Shown in pieces: positions 46,391 to 56,239 of a DNA stretch of 64,000 nt. Numbering within the stretch: the first letter of the stretch is position 1; each line of letters starts with the position of its first letter. The position numbers were made by a program, and so were the translations under genes. The notes beneath the pieces are model-generated. The model did not search any database and had not been told where the DNA came from. It was given only the letters and a program-made list of their open reading frames with translations. The DNA comes from Thiotrichales bacterium 19S9-11 (GTDB lineage: Bacteria > Pseudomonadota > Gammaproteobacteria > Francisellales > Francisellaceae). The stretch is taken from contig JAKJJT010000008.1 in NCBI GenBank assembly GCA_021713395.1, positions 1-64,000 of the forward strand, given 5' to 3'.

Positions 46391-47791
46391 GTGATTAATG
46401 TAAGAAGCAGGCTGAAAAAGCTTGATCAATTTATTAATGCTTCAGATGCATATTTAAAACTAAGAAAAGTTTTATCTGAAGAGGAAGTATTTTTATTAGA
46501 GTCATTGTCTGGGCCTAAAGCAGATAAAAATAAGGTTGTGGTTGGTTTTAATCCAATACTAAAAATTATTGTAAAAAGCCAGAGAGTTTATATTACGGGT
46601 AATGAGCTTCTATCAAAACTAGTTAATCAATCAATTGAAGAAAATAGCCACTTTTCAAAAAAAGCAGATACATATTTTACGTTAAGTAATATAGAAGATT
46701 TAATTCAATTATTGAGACTAATTGAAGCACAGTTTAAAGTTAACTATTTAGGAACACACCGAGATTTCCAGTTTGGCTTTTTTGGTTATATTGATGGACT
46801 TATTAGTGAACATTTTAATAATGTGAATAACCATAAGGTTCAGTGTCAGCTACCTGATTTGTATTTTAGCGTTTATCAAGGGCTTGTATATAGTGACTTG
46901 GTTGCGGAAAGCTCATCTTTAATTATTAATCAAATTGAAGGTGTTTCTTGCTATTCGCGTCAGTCAATTGAAGACTTGTTAGTTGAAAAAATGGATATTG
47001 AGTATAAACCCAGCAATTCTTCTGTAGAGGAAGTTAGCCTTTTAAATACAGAAGAACAGTTGCTCCAAACTTCAAAAAATATTCAAAGCTTGATTAATAG
47101 TGGTCAGTTATATCAATCTAGTGTTTATCAAACTTTATCCATTAAGTCAACAATAGAGCCATTTGATGTTTATCAGAACTTATCAAAAAATAACCCATCA
47201 CCTTATATGTATTTTGCTAGTTTTGATTCGCTTCGTTTAATTGGTGCGTCATTAGAGTTGTTTATTAAGTTAGAAAATGGCTATATTACAATGCGCCCGG
47301 TGTCATCATCAGAATCAGGGGAGCAGGCACATTTACTTTTAGTTGATTTGATTTGTAATGAAGTGGCACATTTAGCAGAGCCAGCATCTTTAAAAGTTAA
47401 CCAGTTTGCATCTGAAGAGTCTTATATTGATCAATCAAGCTTAGTATCAGACATCAGTGCTAAATGTGTTAAAAACAATGATAAATATGAGACTTTATTT
47501 TCTGTGCTACCACCAACAGCGTTGACTGGATCACCAAAGCTTAAGTCTATCGAAAGTCAAGATAAAACAAGATCAGCAGGTGGGTGTGTTGGATATATAG
47601 ATTTTAGAGGAATGATGCAAATGGCACTTTGCATAAGAACTGTTATTTATGAAAATAACCAATATCAAGCAGTTGCTTATGAGAATGTATTGGCTAATAC
47701 AAATACATCTGATCTATATAATAAGATAAACAAAAGCTTAAACCCTATTGCAAAAGCAGTAGCAGATAAAACAATAGGTGAATGCTCATGA
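46391..47791 (+). CDS. TrpE/PabB-like chorismate-binding-fold protein without catalytic residues
   Basis: 466 residues, GTG start. The whole TrpE fold can be followed: VFLLESLSGPKADKN (about 33), INSGQLYQSSVYQTLSI (about 235), LIGASLELFIKLENG (about 283), PPTALTGSPKLKSIE (about 374), GGCVGYIDFRGMMQMALCIRT (about 397). Catalytic positions are changed: PIAGTR of active enzymes is PVSSSES (302-309); the metal Glu in AEHLMLVDL is Ala (AHLLLVDL, 313-320); the HLVS His is Ser; the final GGGIV...E-x-x-ExxxK segment reads ENVLANTNTSDLYNKINK, without the Glu residues. About 30 residues of the acidic insertion are also missing. Function unknown; it overlaps a TrpG-like pseudo-amidotransferase. Confidence 0.8.
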   Translation: MINVRSRLKKLDQFINASDAYLKLRKVLSEEEVFLLESLSGPKADKNKVVVGFNPILKIIVKSQRVYITGNELLSKLVNQSIEENSHFSKKADTYFTLSNIEDLIQLLRLIEAQFKVNYLGTHRDFQFGFFGYIDGLISEHFNNVNNHKVQCQLPDLYFSVYQGLVYSDLVAESSSLIINQIEGVSCYSRQSIEDLLVEKMDIEYKPSNSSVEEVSLLNTEEQLLQTSKNIQSLINSGQLYQSSVYQTLSIKSTIEPFDVYQNLSKNNPSPYMYFASFDSLRLIGASLELFIKLENGYITMRPVSSSESGEQAHLLLVDLICNEVAHLAEPASLKVNQFASEESYIDQSSLVSDISAKCVKNNDKYETLFSVLPPTALTGSPKLKSIESQDKTRSAGGCVGYIDFRGMMQMALCIRTVIYENNQYQAVAYENVLANTNTSDLYNKINKSLNPIAKAVADKTIGECS

Positions 47792-48390
47792 ATTTGAAGT
47801 TGGTTATTATAAGTAGAGAAAATATATTTTCAAATACAATTATTCAAACACTAGGCCACCTTGGTGCAGAGGCTTGTTATATAAGTTTAGAATCAGTATT
47901 AAATGATTTAGAAGTTTTAGATGGCTATGATGGTATTGTTATTGCAAATGGTAACAATAAAACTCTGGCTTCAGAGTATAAAAAATTAATACAGTTTATT
48001 CGCTTTAAAATGCCATTTTTAGCACTTGGTGATGGAATAGAGGCACTTGTTTTGGCATTTGGTGGAGAGCTAGTTGAATCCAGACAATCATATTTTGGTA
48101 AAGTATGTGATTTGACACATAGCAATAAAGGGTACTTTATAAACTTACCTAGAAAGTTTAAAGTTGTGAAATATTGTTCAAAAATTATTGATCAAAACTT
48201 CTTTCCTTCTGATGAGTTAATAGTTAGCGCATCATCCTTAGATGATAAAAGTATTCTAGGTGTAAAACATCGAGTTTATCCAATTGAAGGAGTGTTATTT
48301 AATCCCGAAAGTATAGGGACAGATTATGGTGTAGAATTTTTTCGTGCGTTTTTAGATAAGATTAAAACAACAAAATTAAACTACGCATGA
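47788..48390 (+). CDS. TrpG/PabA-like glutamine amidotransferase-fold protein without the catalytic Cys and His
   Basis: About 200 residues from ATG 47788, overlapping the TrpE-like stop as ATGA with AGGTGA 6 nt upstream; an ATG at 47782 adds two residues. The class I amidotransferase fold is clear (LGHLGAE; GYDGIVIANGN; MPFLALGDGIEALVLAFGGEL; YPIEGVLFNPESIGT). Where TrpG has G-V-C-L-G-H-Q, this has A-L-G-D-G-I-E: nucleophile Cys replaced by Gly (about 81). HPES is NPES: catalytic His replaced by Asn. The oxyanion loop SPGPG is ANGNN. It cannot release ammonia from glutamine by the known mechanism. Works presumably with the TrpE-like partner as a non-catalytic or novel complex. Confidence 0.8.
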   Translation: MNLKLVIISRENIFSNTIIQTLGHLGAEACYISLESVLNDLEVLDGYDGIVIANGNNKTLASEYKKLIQFIRFKMPFLALGDGIEALVLAFGGELVESRQSYFGKVCDLTHSNKGYFINLPRKFKVVKYCSKIIDQNFFPSDELIVSASSLDDKSILGVKHRVYPIEGVLFNPESIGTDYGVEFFRAFLDKIKTTKLNYA

Positions 48391-48402
48391 TTTTATTACG
48401 AT

Positions 48403-48483
48403 AAGTTCAAGTTTGAATAAAGAAAGTATGGACAAATTTGCTGTGTTCGATTAATCTTTGAACTTCCTCATGGGGAGTCCCAT
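48403..48483 (+). promoter_or_regulatory. proQ leader region with inverted repeat, mini reading frame and hairpin
   Basis: AAGTTCAA (48403-48410) and TTGAACTT (48458-48465) are inverted copies around a nine-codon mini-frame (ATG 48428 to TAA 48454, MDKFAVFD). ATGGG-GAGT-CCCAT (48470-48483) forms a 5-bp hairpin 45 bp before the proQ start. No U-run follows, so not a terminator. A regulatory leader is possible, not shown. Confidence 0.3.
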
Positions 48484-48527
48484 ATAACTAGTAAATAATG
48501 AGTAATTAAGATTTTAGAGAAAAGTTT

Positions 48528-49424
48528 ATGTCTGACGGAAGAAAAAAATTAGGTGCATTTGAGCAGCTTAAATCATTAGTTAAAGGTAAGAGTAAAAATT
48601 TAGCTGAACTAAAAGAAGCAACAGAAAGCTCAAGAAAAACGCATAATAAACAATCATCACATAATAAAAACCCTGCGCGTCGGGCAAAAAATCCTAACGA
48701 ATCAAAACAGCAACCAACATATCAGATGCGTACGCCGCAGTTTGGTCAGAAAATGGCTCGACAGCAAGATAGTACACATAGACCAGTTAGTAAAGAATCA
48801 GAGGTGACAGTCTCAATTAACTTACAAGACCAAATGGAAGTAGAGTCACGCCGATTATTTGGTTGGTTATGCCGAAACTTTCCTAATTGTTTTAATCCAA
48901 AAGCTAAAAAGCCACTTAAAGTTGGTATTAATGATGATATTATAAAAGCATTTTTAGAGCGCACACAGCGTCAAATTCACTTTGGTGTTTTAACTAAGGT
49001 ATTACGTCGTTATGTTGGTGATCAAGCATATCAAAAAGCAATTATTGAGCATAAGAAACGATTTAATTTAGCAGGTGAAGCAGTAGAAGATATTTCTGAT
49101 GAGCACTTAGAGCATGCACAATCTCGTTTGGAAGAATTAATTGAAAAATCTCGCCTAAAAGCTCAAGGTATTGATCCAAGAACGGTTATGAATAAAAAGA
49201 AAGATGAAGAAGCTACTGAGCAAAAAGAAATAAAAAATCAAGAGACCTCTTCTGAGTCATCTCAAGTAGAAGAAACATCAGCGACTATTGAAGCAGATAA
49301 TGAAATAAAATCTGCAACAGAAACAGAAACAGAAACAGAAACAGAAACAGAAACAGAAACAGAAACAGAAACAGAAACAGAAACAGAAACAGAAATAAAA
49401 AATAAAGAAACTGATTCAAAATGA
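48528..49424 (+). CDS. proQ: ProQ/FinO-family RNA chaperone with repeat-encoded acidic tail
   Basis: 298 residues. N-terminal basic, disordered part (about 1-100), ProQ/FinO domain (about 105-200: [55 protein letters not shown]), then a Glu/Thr-rich tail ending in 13 Thr-Glu pairs encoded by ACAGAA repeats. ProQ binds small RNAs and mRNA 3' ends. E. coli ProQ has a Tudor-like C-terminus; this lacks it, and the acidic tail may keep the basic RNA-binding surface in check. Overlaps prfC by 4 bp. Confidence 0.88.
   Translation: MSDGRKKLGAFEQLKSLVKGKSKNLAELKEATESSRKTHNKQSSHNKNPARRAKNPNESKQQPTYQMRTPQFGQKMARQQDSTHRPVSKESEVTVSINLQDQMEVESRRLFGWLCRNFPNCFNPKAKKPLKVGINDDIIKAFLERTQRQIHFGVLTKVLRRYVGDQAYQKAIIEHKKRFNLAGEAVEDISDEHLEHAQSRLEELIEKSRLKAQGIDPRTVMNKKKDEEATEQKEIKNQETSSESSQVEETSATIEADNEIKSATETETETETETETETETETETETETEIKNKETDSK
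49317..49394. repeat. Perfect hexanucleotide tandem repeat, 13 x ACAGAA
   Basis: Thirteen uninterrupted copies encode (Thr-Glu)13 near the C-terminus of ProQ. The period of six keeps the frame, so slippage changes tail length only. The prfC start is 27 bp after the array. Confidence 0.97.
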
Positions 49425-51001
49425 GTAATTTAGACGCTCATATCAATAAGCGTAGAACTTTTGCTATTATTTCACACCCAGATGCAGGTAAAACAACGAT
49501 TACTGAAAAGTTGTTGCTATTTGGTGGTGCAATACAGTTAGCCGGTGAAATTAAAGGAAAGAAAGCATCTCGTCATGCGACGTCCGACTGGATGGAGTTA
49601 GAAAAACAACGTGGCATTTCTGTGACAACTTCTGTTATGCAGTTTGACTATAATGGTTGTGTTATTAATTTGTTAGATACGCCAGGCCATGAGGATTTTT
49701 CAGAAGATACCTATCGTACGCTAACAGCTGTAGATTCAGCTTTAATGGTTATTGACGGTGTTAAAGGAGTTGAAGAGCGAACAATTAAACTAATGGAAGT
49801 TTGTCGTTTAAGAACCACGCCAATTATGACTTTTATTAATAAATTTGACCGTGATGTTCGCGACCCAATTGAATTAATGGATGAAGTAGAATCAGTACTA
49901 AAAATTCACTGTGTACCGATGACTTGGCCAATTGGTATGGGGAAATTTTTCAAAGGTATCTATCATCTATATGAAGACCGTATTTATTTGTATGAAACAG
50001 GGCATGGTTCGCATGTTTATAACTTTGAAACAATTGATGGTTTAAATAACCCCTTAGTTGATGAAAAATTAGGTGATTTAGCTGATGATTTGCGACTAGA
50101 AGTAGAGCTTGTGAAAGGTGCTGGTAACGAATTTGATTTAGAAAAATATCTCAAAGGTGAAATTACGCCAGTTTACTTTGGTACAGCATTAGGGAATTTT
50201 GGTGTTAAACAATTATTAGACGCTTTTTCAGCCTATGCGCCAAAACCACTAGCACGTCAGACAAATAACCGAAAAATTGAGCCAACAGAAAGTAAACTCA
50301 GTGGCTTTGTATTTAAAATACAAGCAAATATGGATCCACAACACCGAGATCGCATTGCATTTTTTAGGGTCTGTTCTGGTCATTATAAAAAAGGTATGAA
50401 GTTATTTCATGTTCGAACAAATAAGCAAATGCAAATTTCAAATGCATTGACCTTTATGGCTGGAAATCGGGAACATATTGAAGAGGCTTATCCTGGCGAT
50501 GTGATTGGCTTACATAATCATGGGACAATTCAAATTGGTGATGCCTTTACACAAGGTGAGTTACTAAAATTTACGGGTATTCCCAATTTTGCACCGGAGT
50601 TATTTCGTCGTGTTCGTCTGAAAGACCCACTAAAGATGAAAGCATTGCAAAAGGGTTTAACTGAGCTTTCAGAAGAAGGTGCAGCACAGGTATTTCGTCC
50701 TTTAAGCAGCAATGACCTAATTGTGGGGGCCGTAGGTGTCTTGCAGTTTGATGTTGTAGCCCACCGTTTGGAGAATGAATACGGTGTGAAATGTGCTTAT
50801 GATACGATTAATGTACATACCGCTCGTTGGGTTGATAGTGGTGATACAAAAGTGCTGGAAGCATTTCGTAAAAAGTGTTTTGAGTATTTAGCATTAGACG
50901 CAGCACAGAACTTGACTTATTTAGCACCAACGCGGGTAAACTTATCTTTAGCTGAAGAGCGTCATCCAGATATTGTTTTTAGAGCAACAAAAGAGCATTG
51001 A
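49421..51001 (+). CDS. prfC: Peptide chain release factor 3
   Basis: 526 residues, standard. GTPase G1 [15 protein letters not shown] (about 18), [12 protein letters not shown] (switch I), [14 protein letters not shown], and FINKFDRD. Domains II and III follow to the C-terminus. RF3 recycles RF1/RF2 from the ribosome. Translation appears coupled to proQ by an ATGA overlap; convergent with kdsD. Confidence 0.98.
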   Translation: MSNLDAHINKRRTFAIISHPDAGKTTITEKLLLFGGAIQLAGEIKGKKASRHATSDWMELEKQRGISVTTSVMQFDYNGCVINLLDTPGHEDFSEDTYRTLTAVDSALMVIDGVKGVEERTIKLMEVCRLRTTPIMTFINKFDRDVRDPIELMDEVESVLKIHCVPMTWPIGMGKFFKGIYHLYEDRIYLYETGHGSHVYNFETIDGLNNPLVDEKLGDLADDLRLEVELVKGAGNEFDLEKYLKGEITPVYFGTALGNFGVKQLLDAFSAYAPKPLARQTNNRKIEPTESKLSGFVFKIQANMDPQHRDRIAFFRVCSGHYKKGMKLFHVRTNKQMQISNALTFMAGNREHIEEAYPGDVIGLHNHGTIQIGDAFTQGELLKFTGIPNFAPELFRRVRLKDPLKMKALQKGLTELSEEGAAQVFRPLSSNDLIVGAVGVLQFDVVAHRLENEYGVKCAYDTINVHTARWVDSGDTKVLEAFRKKCFEYLALDAAQNLTYLAPTRVNLSLAEERHPDIVFRATKEH

Positions 51002-51011
51002 TAAAATTATT

Positions 51012-51974
51012 TTAAACAATTCCAGATTGTAATAAATGATGCATATGAATGACACCTTCTACTTCATTTTTATCATTTGTAACTGCAAGTGACGTGATTT
51101 TATAAGTTTCCATAATATGAAGCGCTTTGGTAGCAAGCTCTTTGCCATGAATTATTTTTGGTGAGGAAATCATAATTTCTGAAATAGGCGTTTTTTTCAT
51201 ATTATAGTCAGTTGCAAAGATTCTTCTTAAATCACCATCAGTGAAAATACCTAACAAGTGATTACCTTCATCAATGACAGTTGTCATGCCTAACCCCTTT
51301 TGAGTAATGAGCAAAATGGTTTCTTCTAAAGGCGTATTAGCAAAAACTTTTGGTATTTTTTCTCCTTTGACCATTAAATCTTCAACACGAAGTAATAAGC
51401 GTTTGCCTAAAGTACCAGCAGGATGTGAAAAAGCAAAGTCTTCTTCACTAAAACGGCGGGCTTTTAAAAGTGCAATTGCAAGAGCATCACCCAATACTAA
51501 AGTTACAGTTGTACTTGCAGTTGGTGCTAGGTTATGAGGGCAAGCTTCTTTGTCAACATGAGTATCAAGGTTAATAGTTGCTGACTGAGCAAGTGTAGAG
51601 TTTTTGTTTCCTGTCAATGAGATCAAAGGGATATCAAGGCGTTTAATATAAGGCAGTAAGTTAATTATTTCATCTGTATTGCCAGAGTTAGAAATAGCAA
51701 TGATGGTATCGTCTTTTGTGATCATGCCAAAGTCACCATGAGCAGCCTCAGCAGGGTGAATAAAGAAAGAAGGTGTACCTGTGCTTGCAAAGGTTGCTGC
51801 AATTTTATGGCCAATATGTCCTGATTTTCCCATGCCAATAATAATAACACGACCTTTGGTTTGAAGAATTAAGTCACAAGCACTGTTAAACTCGTCACCT
51901 AAGCGCTTATTTGCGTGCTGAATTGCGTCAATTTCAATTTTAAAAACTTCTTGGGCGCTTGTTAAATAGCTCAT
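51012..51974 (-). CDS. kdsD: D-arabinose 5-phosphate isomerase
   Basis: About 320 residues from ATG 51974 (a TTG at 51986 is possible). SIS domain with VIIIGMGKSGHIGHKIAATF and AISNSGNTDEII, then two CBS domains (VEDLMVKGEKIPKV; ISEIMISSPKIIHGK). Converts ribulose 5-phosphate to arabinose 5-phosphate, the first dedicated precursor of Kdo. KdsB of the same pathway is in this window. Convergent with prfC. Confidence 0.96.
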   Translation of the reverse strand: MSYLTSAQEVFKIEIDAIQHANKRLGDEFNSACDLILQTKGRVIIIGMGKSGHIGHKIAATFASTGTPSFFIHPAEAAHGDFGMITKDDTIIAISNSGNTDEIINLLPYIKRLDIPLISLTGNKNSTLAQSATINLDTHVDKEACPHNLAPTASTTVTLVLGDALAIALLKARRFSEEDFAFSHPAGTLGKRLLLRVEDLMVKGEKIPKVFANTPLEETILLITQKGLGMTTVIDEGNHLLGIFTDGDLRRIFATDYNMKKTPISEIMISSPKIIHGKELATKALHIMETYKITSLAVTNDKNEVEGVIHMHHLLQSGIV

Positions 51975-52056
51975 AGGTTTGTCCAATTCTGGGTCTTATA
52001 TTTTTTAAATCTAGAAATAGTATAAAGTATTTAATATTAAAAAGAAAAAGTGTAGA

Positions 52057-55000
52057 TTAATATTTCGAACTACGCTTTAACTTGCCGAGTAAGCTATAAG
52101 CTAATGGCACAATAAATAAAGAGAAGATACTTCCAATAAGGAGTCCGGAAACAATGACCATACCAATTTCTCTTCTAGCAATTTCTCCAACGCCTGATGC
52201 TAGAACTAGTGGTAATGCTCCTAAAATCATCGTTGCAGAAGTCATTAAAATAGGCCTTAGGCGTGTTGATGCACCTTCAATTGCAGCATCAACAATAGAG
52301 AAACCTTCGCTTAAACGTTTATTGGCAAATTGGACAATTAATACGCCATGTTTGGTAATAAGGCCAACAAGCGTAATAATGCCAATACCAGTATAAATAT
52401 TAATGCTACCACCAATTAGTTGTAGGCCAAGTAAACCGCCAATAATACTCAAAGGAACAGTTAACATAATAACAAGCGGATCAATAAAACTTTCAAATAG
52501 AGCCGCTAGAACAAGATAGATAAAAATAATTCCTATAATAAATACCATTAACATTCTTTGGTTTCCGTCTTGCATATCTTTAGCGCTACCAACAAAATGA
52601 ACAGCAGTGGTTGGTGAGATTTGTTGGACAGTTGACTCAATTGCATTTAATACAGGCCCCATCGAAATACCGGGTTGTAAAGTCACATCAATTTCTGAAG
52701 CATTTTGATTATTATAAGTTGCAATAATAGGAGACTTAGCAATAGGTTCGATGTTTAATAAGCGTGAAGCATTTACCCAAGAACCATTAGATGACTCAAT
52801 GCGTATTTTGTCTAAAGCATTAAAGCTTGCTAAGTCAGCTTGGTTTAATTGAATCACAACAGGATAGTCAATACCATTTTGCCTAAAATCATTGTTTAAT
52901 CGAGAGCTACCAAAGTAGATGGATAAAATTTGTTGTAAGTCAGCTAAGTCAACATCAAGTAGTGATGCTTTTTGTTCATTAATGTTAATTTCATATTCAG
53001 AGGATAAGCTACTATTATCTTCATCAGCAGATTGAACTCCTGGAATTGACTCAATTGCACTGACGACTTTAGAAGATAGAGCACGCAATTGATTGTAATT
53101 CATAACACCAGTTAAATAAAATTGGATATCACCACTACTTGCGCTTGTACCTGTTTGATGTAGAGGCATTGCTCTTGCTCCACCTCTAAATCTGCTATCA
53201 CCTTGAATACTTTTCATTAATTGGTTAACTAGTAATGGAGACTGATCATAAAAAGCTTCTTTCAATATAATAAAATTAACATTAAACAAGTTGCCATTTG
53301 AGCTTGAAGTAAAGCTAGCATAATGCTTGGCAAATCCGCCTTTAGTCATTTTATTAGCTAGTTCATCACCTTTTTTTTGCAATGTTTCTACAGAGGTTGT
53401 TGCAGAGCCACGTATAAAAGTTTGAACAATGCCTATGGTATCATTTGGAAATAAGTTTGAAGGCATGTTTTTACAGAAAAAGGCACTAATAATGACGATG
53501 ATAATTAATAAGCCACCCCATAACCATTTATGATTAAATATGTTAGTTAATAAGTTTCGATATCTTTGAGTTATATAATTCAAAAAATTCTCGAGTTTGA
53601 TTTGGTAGTTATTTTGTTTTTTTGCTTTTAGTAAATAAGCACACATAGCAGGCGTAAGCGTTAGTGCAACAAACCCTGAAATTAAAATACTAATGGCAAG
53701 TGTAAAAGAAAACTCTTGAAAATAAATAGCAGAAGAGCCAGACATAAATGCAATTGGGAAATAAACTGCAATAAGCGTAATTGTTATACCAATAATGGCA
53801 AAATAGATTTCTTGGCTACCAACAAGTGCTGCTTTGAACTCAGAAACCCCTTTTTCAATATGACGAATTATATTTTCTAGAACAACAATAGCATCATCGA
53901 CAACTAGACCAACAGCTAAAACTAGCGCTAAAAGTGTCATCATATTAATTGAATAGCCTTGTGCATAAAGGAAAACAAAGGCACCGACTAAACAAACCGG
54001 TATCGTTACTAGTGGAATAATAGTCGCTCTTAATTGGCCTAGGAAGAGTAGCGAGACAAGTGCAACAAGTATAATTGCAATCAGTATTGTTTCAACTACT
54101 TCATAAATTGATTGCTCTAATGAAGAGGCCACATTGACTAAAACAGATATTTTCATGCCTTTTGGTAAAGACAAATTCATTTGATTTATTTTTTTGATAA
54201 CTAAGTTAGCAACCTCAATAGGATTGGCATCATCTGCTGAATTTATATCTAAAATAACGCCTGGCTTTCCATCAATTGATGCAGATGTTTCATCGGGTAT
54301 TACATCTGAAGCAAAGCGAATGTCTGCAACATCTTTTAAATAGACTAGCTGGCCATTTCTCTTTGTGATTATAACGTTTTTAAAATCAGATAAGCTTTTT
54401 AAAGGACTTGAAATGTTAATGGTAATATTACCTGCATCTGTAATTAATTTACCAGCTGCAGTACTGGTATTAAGTTTATTTAATAAGTCAGTAATCTCTA
54501 CAGGAGATAGTTTATATTGTGCCATTTTAGTTGGGTTAAGACTGATGCGGACAGCTAATGTTTGAGCAGTTAGATAAACTTCACTTACACCAGGAATTTG
54601 ATTAAAATCTTGTAGAAGAGCGCTTTCAACATAAGAAGCTGTTTGTCCTGTTGTTTTATTAGGGTCAACGACACCAAGCGACATTACATAATTATTACCA
54701 GATGATTGATAAAGCTCAGGGGTGTCTGCATTTTCAGGTAAGCTAACAGATGAAATAGCGCGAGATATATCAGCTTGAGCTGCGACATAGTCGGATTTTG
54801 TAATGCTATCAAAGTGAATAGTAATGCGGCTGCTTCCATCAACAGAGTAAGCAATAATATAAGAAACGTTACTAACATTAGAAAGTGAAGAAACAATTTT
54901 TTGGGTGACATCATCTTGAATGACATTTGCACTTGCACCAGGATAACTAGTAATAATTCGCAGTGTTGGTTTAAACTGCTGTGGCTCAAATCGTACAGGC

Positions 55001-55095
55001 AAGAGCATAAGTGTTAATATACCAAATAAAATAATGGTTGCAGAAATAACAACAGATAGAACAGGGCGCTCAATACAGATTTTAGATAGGCTCAT
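52057..55095 (-). CDS. RND efflux transporter (HAE-1 / AcrB family)
   Basis: 1012 residues, twelve membrane segments. First segment IERPVLSVVISATIILFGIL; proton-relay Asp pair in ALVLAVGLVVDDAIVV (TM4), Lys in GLITKHGVLIVQFAN (TM10). Periplasmic porter and docking loops between TM1-2 and TM7-8 are of full size. Its start overlaps the end of the adaptor gene by 4 bp. An outer-membrane TolC-like partner is not in the operon. Substrates cannot be told from the sequence. Confidence 0.95.
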   Translation of the reverse strand: MSLSKICIERPVLSVVISATIILFGILTLMLLPVRFEPQQFKPTLRIITSYPGASANVIQDDVTQKIVSSLSNVSNVSYIIAYSVDGSSRITIHFDSITKSDYVAAQADISRAISSVSLPENADTPELYQSSGNNYVMSLGVVDPNKTTGQTASYVESALLQDFNQIPGVSEVYLTAQTLAVRISLNPTKMAQYKLSPVEITDLLNKLNTSTAAGKLITDAGNITINISSPLKSLSDFKNVIITKRNGQLVYLKDVADIRFASDVIPDETSASIDGKPGVILDINSADDANPIEVANLVIKKINQMNLSLPKGMKISVLVNVASSLEQSIYEVVETILIAIILVALVSLLFLGQLRATIIPLVTIPVCLVGAFVFLYAQGYSINMMTLLALVLAVGLVVDDAIVVLENIIRHIEKGVSEFKAALVGSQEIYFAIIGITITLIAVYFPIAFMSGSSAIYFQEFSFTLAISILISGFVALTLTPAMCAYLLKAKKQNNYQIKLENFLNYITQRYRNLLTNIFNHKWLWGGLLIIIVIISAFFCKNMPSNLFPNDTIGIVQTFIRGSATTSVETLQKKGDELANKMTKGGFAKHYASFTSSSNGNLFNVNFIILKEAFYDQSPLLVNQLMKSIQGDSRFRGGARAMPLHQTGTSASSGDIQFYLTGVMNYNQLRALSSKVVSAIESIPGVQSADEDNSSLSSEYEININEQKASLLDVDLADLQQILSIYFGSSRLNNDFRQNGIDYPVVIQLNQADLASFNALDKIRIESSNGSWVNASRLLNIEPIAKSPIIATYNNQNASEIDVTLQPGISMGPVLNAIESTVQQISPTTAVHFVGSAKDMQDGNQRMLMVFIIGIIFIYLVLAALFESFIDPLVIMLTVPLSIIGGLLGLQLIGGSINIYTGIGIITLVGLITKHGVLIVQFANKRLSEGFSIVDAAIEGASTRLRPILMTSATMILGALPLVLASGVGEIARREIGMVIVSGLLIGSIFSLFIVPLAYSLLGKLKRSSKY

Positions 55096-56171
55096 TTGTT
55101 AGCTACCTTAACAACCATGCCATCTAAGATGTTGCTTGCATCATGAATAACTGACTGACCAGCTTTAATGCCAGATAGCACTATGTATTCACCATTATTT
55201 GATACCAGTCCTATCTTAATAGGTATGGCTTTCGATTTGCCATCAATAACTTCAAAAGCATAATAACTATCATTAAGTAGCACAACGGCAGATATAGGAA
55301 TTAAAATGGCTTTAGCATCGGTATTTAAAATGTGCTTTATATCAACGTTCATGCCAGGGGATAGTAAGTCATTCTTATTTGTATACTTTGCTCGCACGTT
55401 AAATGTTAACGAATCCGTACTGACATCAGGTGAGATATAATTAACTTTTGCTTTAAATACTTGATTAGGGTAAGCATCAGATCTAATCTCTACTATTTGA
55501 TCCATTTTTACTTCGCCAAGTAATGTTTCAGGCAATGCATATTCAATCTCTAAGTCCTTTCGATCAACTAATGTTACAAGCGCGCTGCCGCTGTCAACGT
55601 AGCTACCAATGGCGACTTCACTTACAGCGGTTTTTCCATCAAATGGTGCTTTAACAGTTGTATGCTCAAAGTTAGCTTTTGCAGAGTTAAAATTAGCCAA
55701 GGCAGCCAAATATTGTGCCTTAAAATTATCAACTTCTTCTTTAGAAACAGCTTGTGCATTGTTATACAAAGTTTCATAGCGTTGATAATCAGCAGTTAGT
55801 TGGTCAAGGCTTGCTTGTGCTGATTGTAGTTGAGATAGTGCATCTGCATCGTCAATGGTAAAAAGCGTATCGCCTTTTTTTACTTTTTGACCATTAATAA
55901 AGTCAATTGTTTGAACAACGCCGGTTACCTGTGATTTCAAATCAACAGAGTTAGGAGCAACAACAGAGCCATAGGTATTATAAATTTCAGGTGAGCTTAC
56001 TCTCTCTAAGGCTATTAGTTTAACCTCAGCTGTAGGTAGTATTTGGCTTATTGGATTGGTGGAGGTTTCTTTTTTATAAATATAAAGTCCTAAACTACTA
56101 ACTATAATAATTGCAATAACAATAATTAATGTGCGTTTTTTTCTAACCAACTGATACACCCCAACGATCAA
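55092..56171 (-). CDS. RND efflux periplasmic adaptor (membrane fusion protein)
   Basis: About 359 residues. One N-terminal membrane segment (LIIVIAIIIVSSLGLYIYK), lipoyl-like/hairpin region (VVQTIDFINGQKVKKGDTLFTID, and alpha-hairpin QLQSAQASLDQLTADYQRYETLYNNAQ), beta-barrel and membrane-proximal domain (NTDAKAILIPISAVV). Likely anchored rather than lipidated. Start is uncertain: TTG 56171, GTG 56159 or TTG 56150 are in frame and none is an ATG. Translationally coupled to the RND pump. Confidence 0.92.
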   Translation of the reverse strand: MIVGVYQLVRKKRTLIIVIAIIIVSSLGLYIYKKETSTNPISQILPTAEVKLIALERVSSPEIYNTYGSVVAPNSVDLKSQVTGVVQTIDFINGQKVKKGDTLFTIDDADALSQLQSAQASLDQLTADYQRYETLYNNAQAVSKEEVDNFKAQYLAALANFNSAKANFEHTTVKAPFDGKTAVSEVAIGSYVDSGSALVTLVDRKDLEIEYALPETLLGEVKMDQIVEIRSDAYPNQVFKAKVNYISPDVSTDSLTFNVRAKYTNKNDLLSPGMNVDIKHILNTDAKAILIPISAVVLLNDSYYAFEVIDGKSKAIPIKIGLVSNNGEYIVLSGIKAGQSVIHDASNILDGMVVKVANK

Positions 56172-56239
56172 CTATATCTAATGATCATTATAGTACAATA
56201 GGTTAAGTGCATAAATCTACTTTATGTTATTGTCTTTAT

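Noticed and set aside
49317-49394. Assembly or sequencing artefact for the ACAGAA array
   Set aside because: It stays in frame with proQ and the prfC overlap is intact; still, copy number in short-read assemblies may be wrong.
51012-51974. Capsule-specific KpsF
   Set aside because: No capsule genes nearby; the housekeeping KdsD role is more likely because KdsB is also present.
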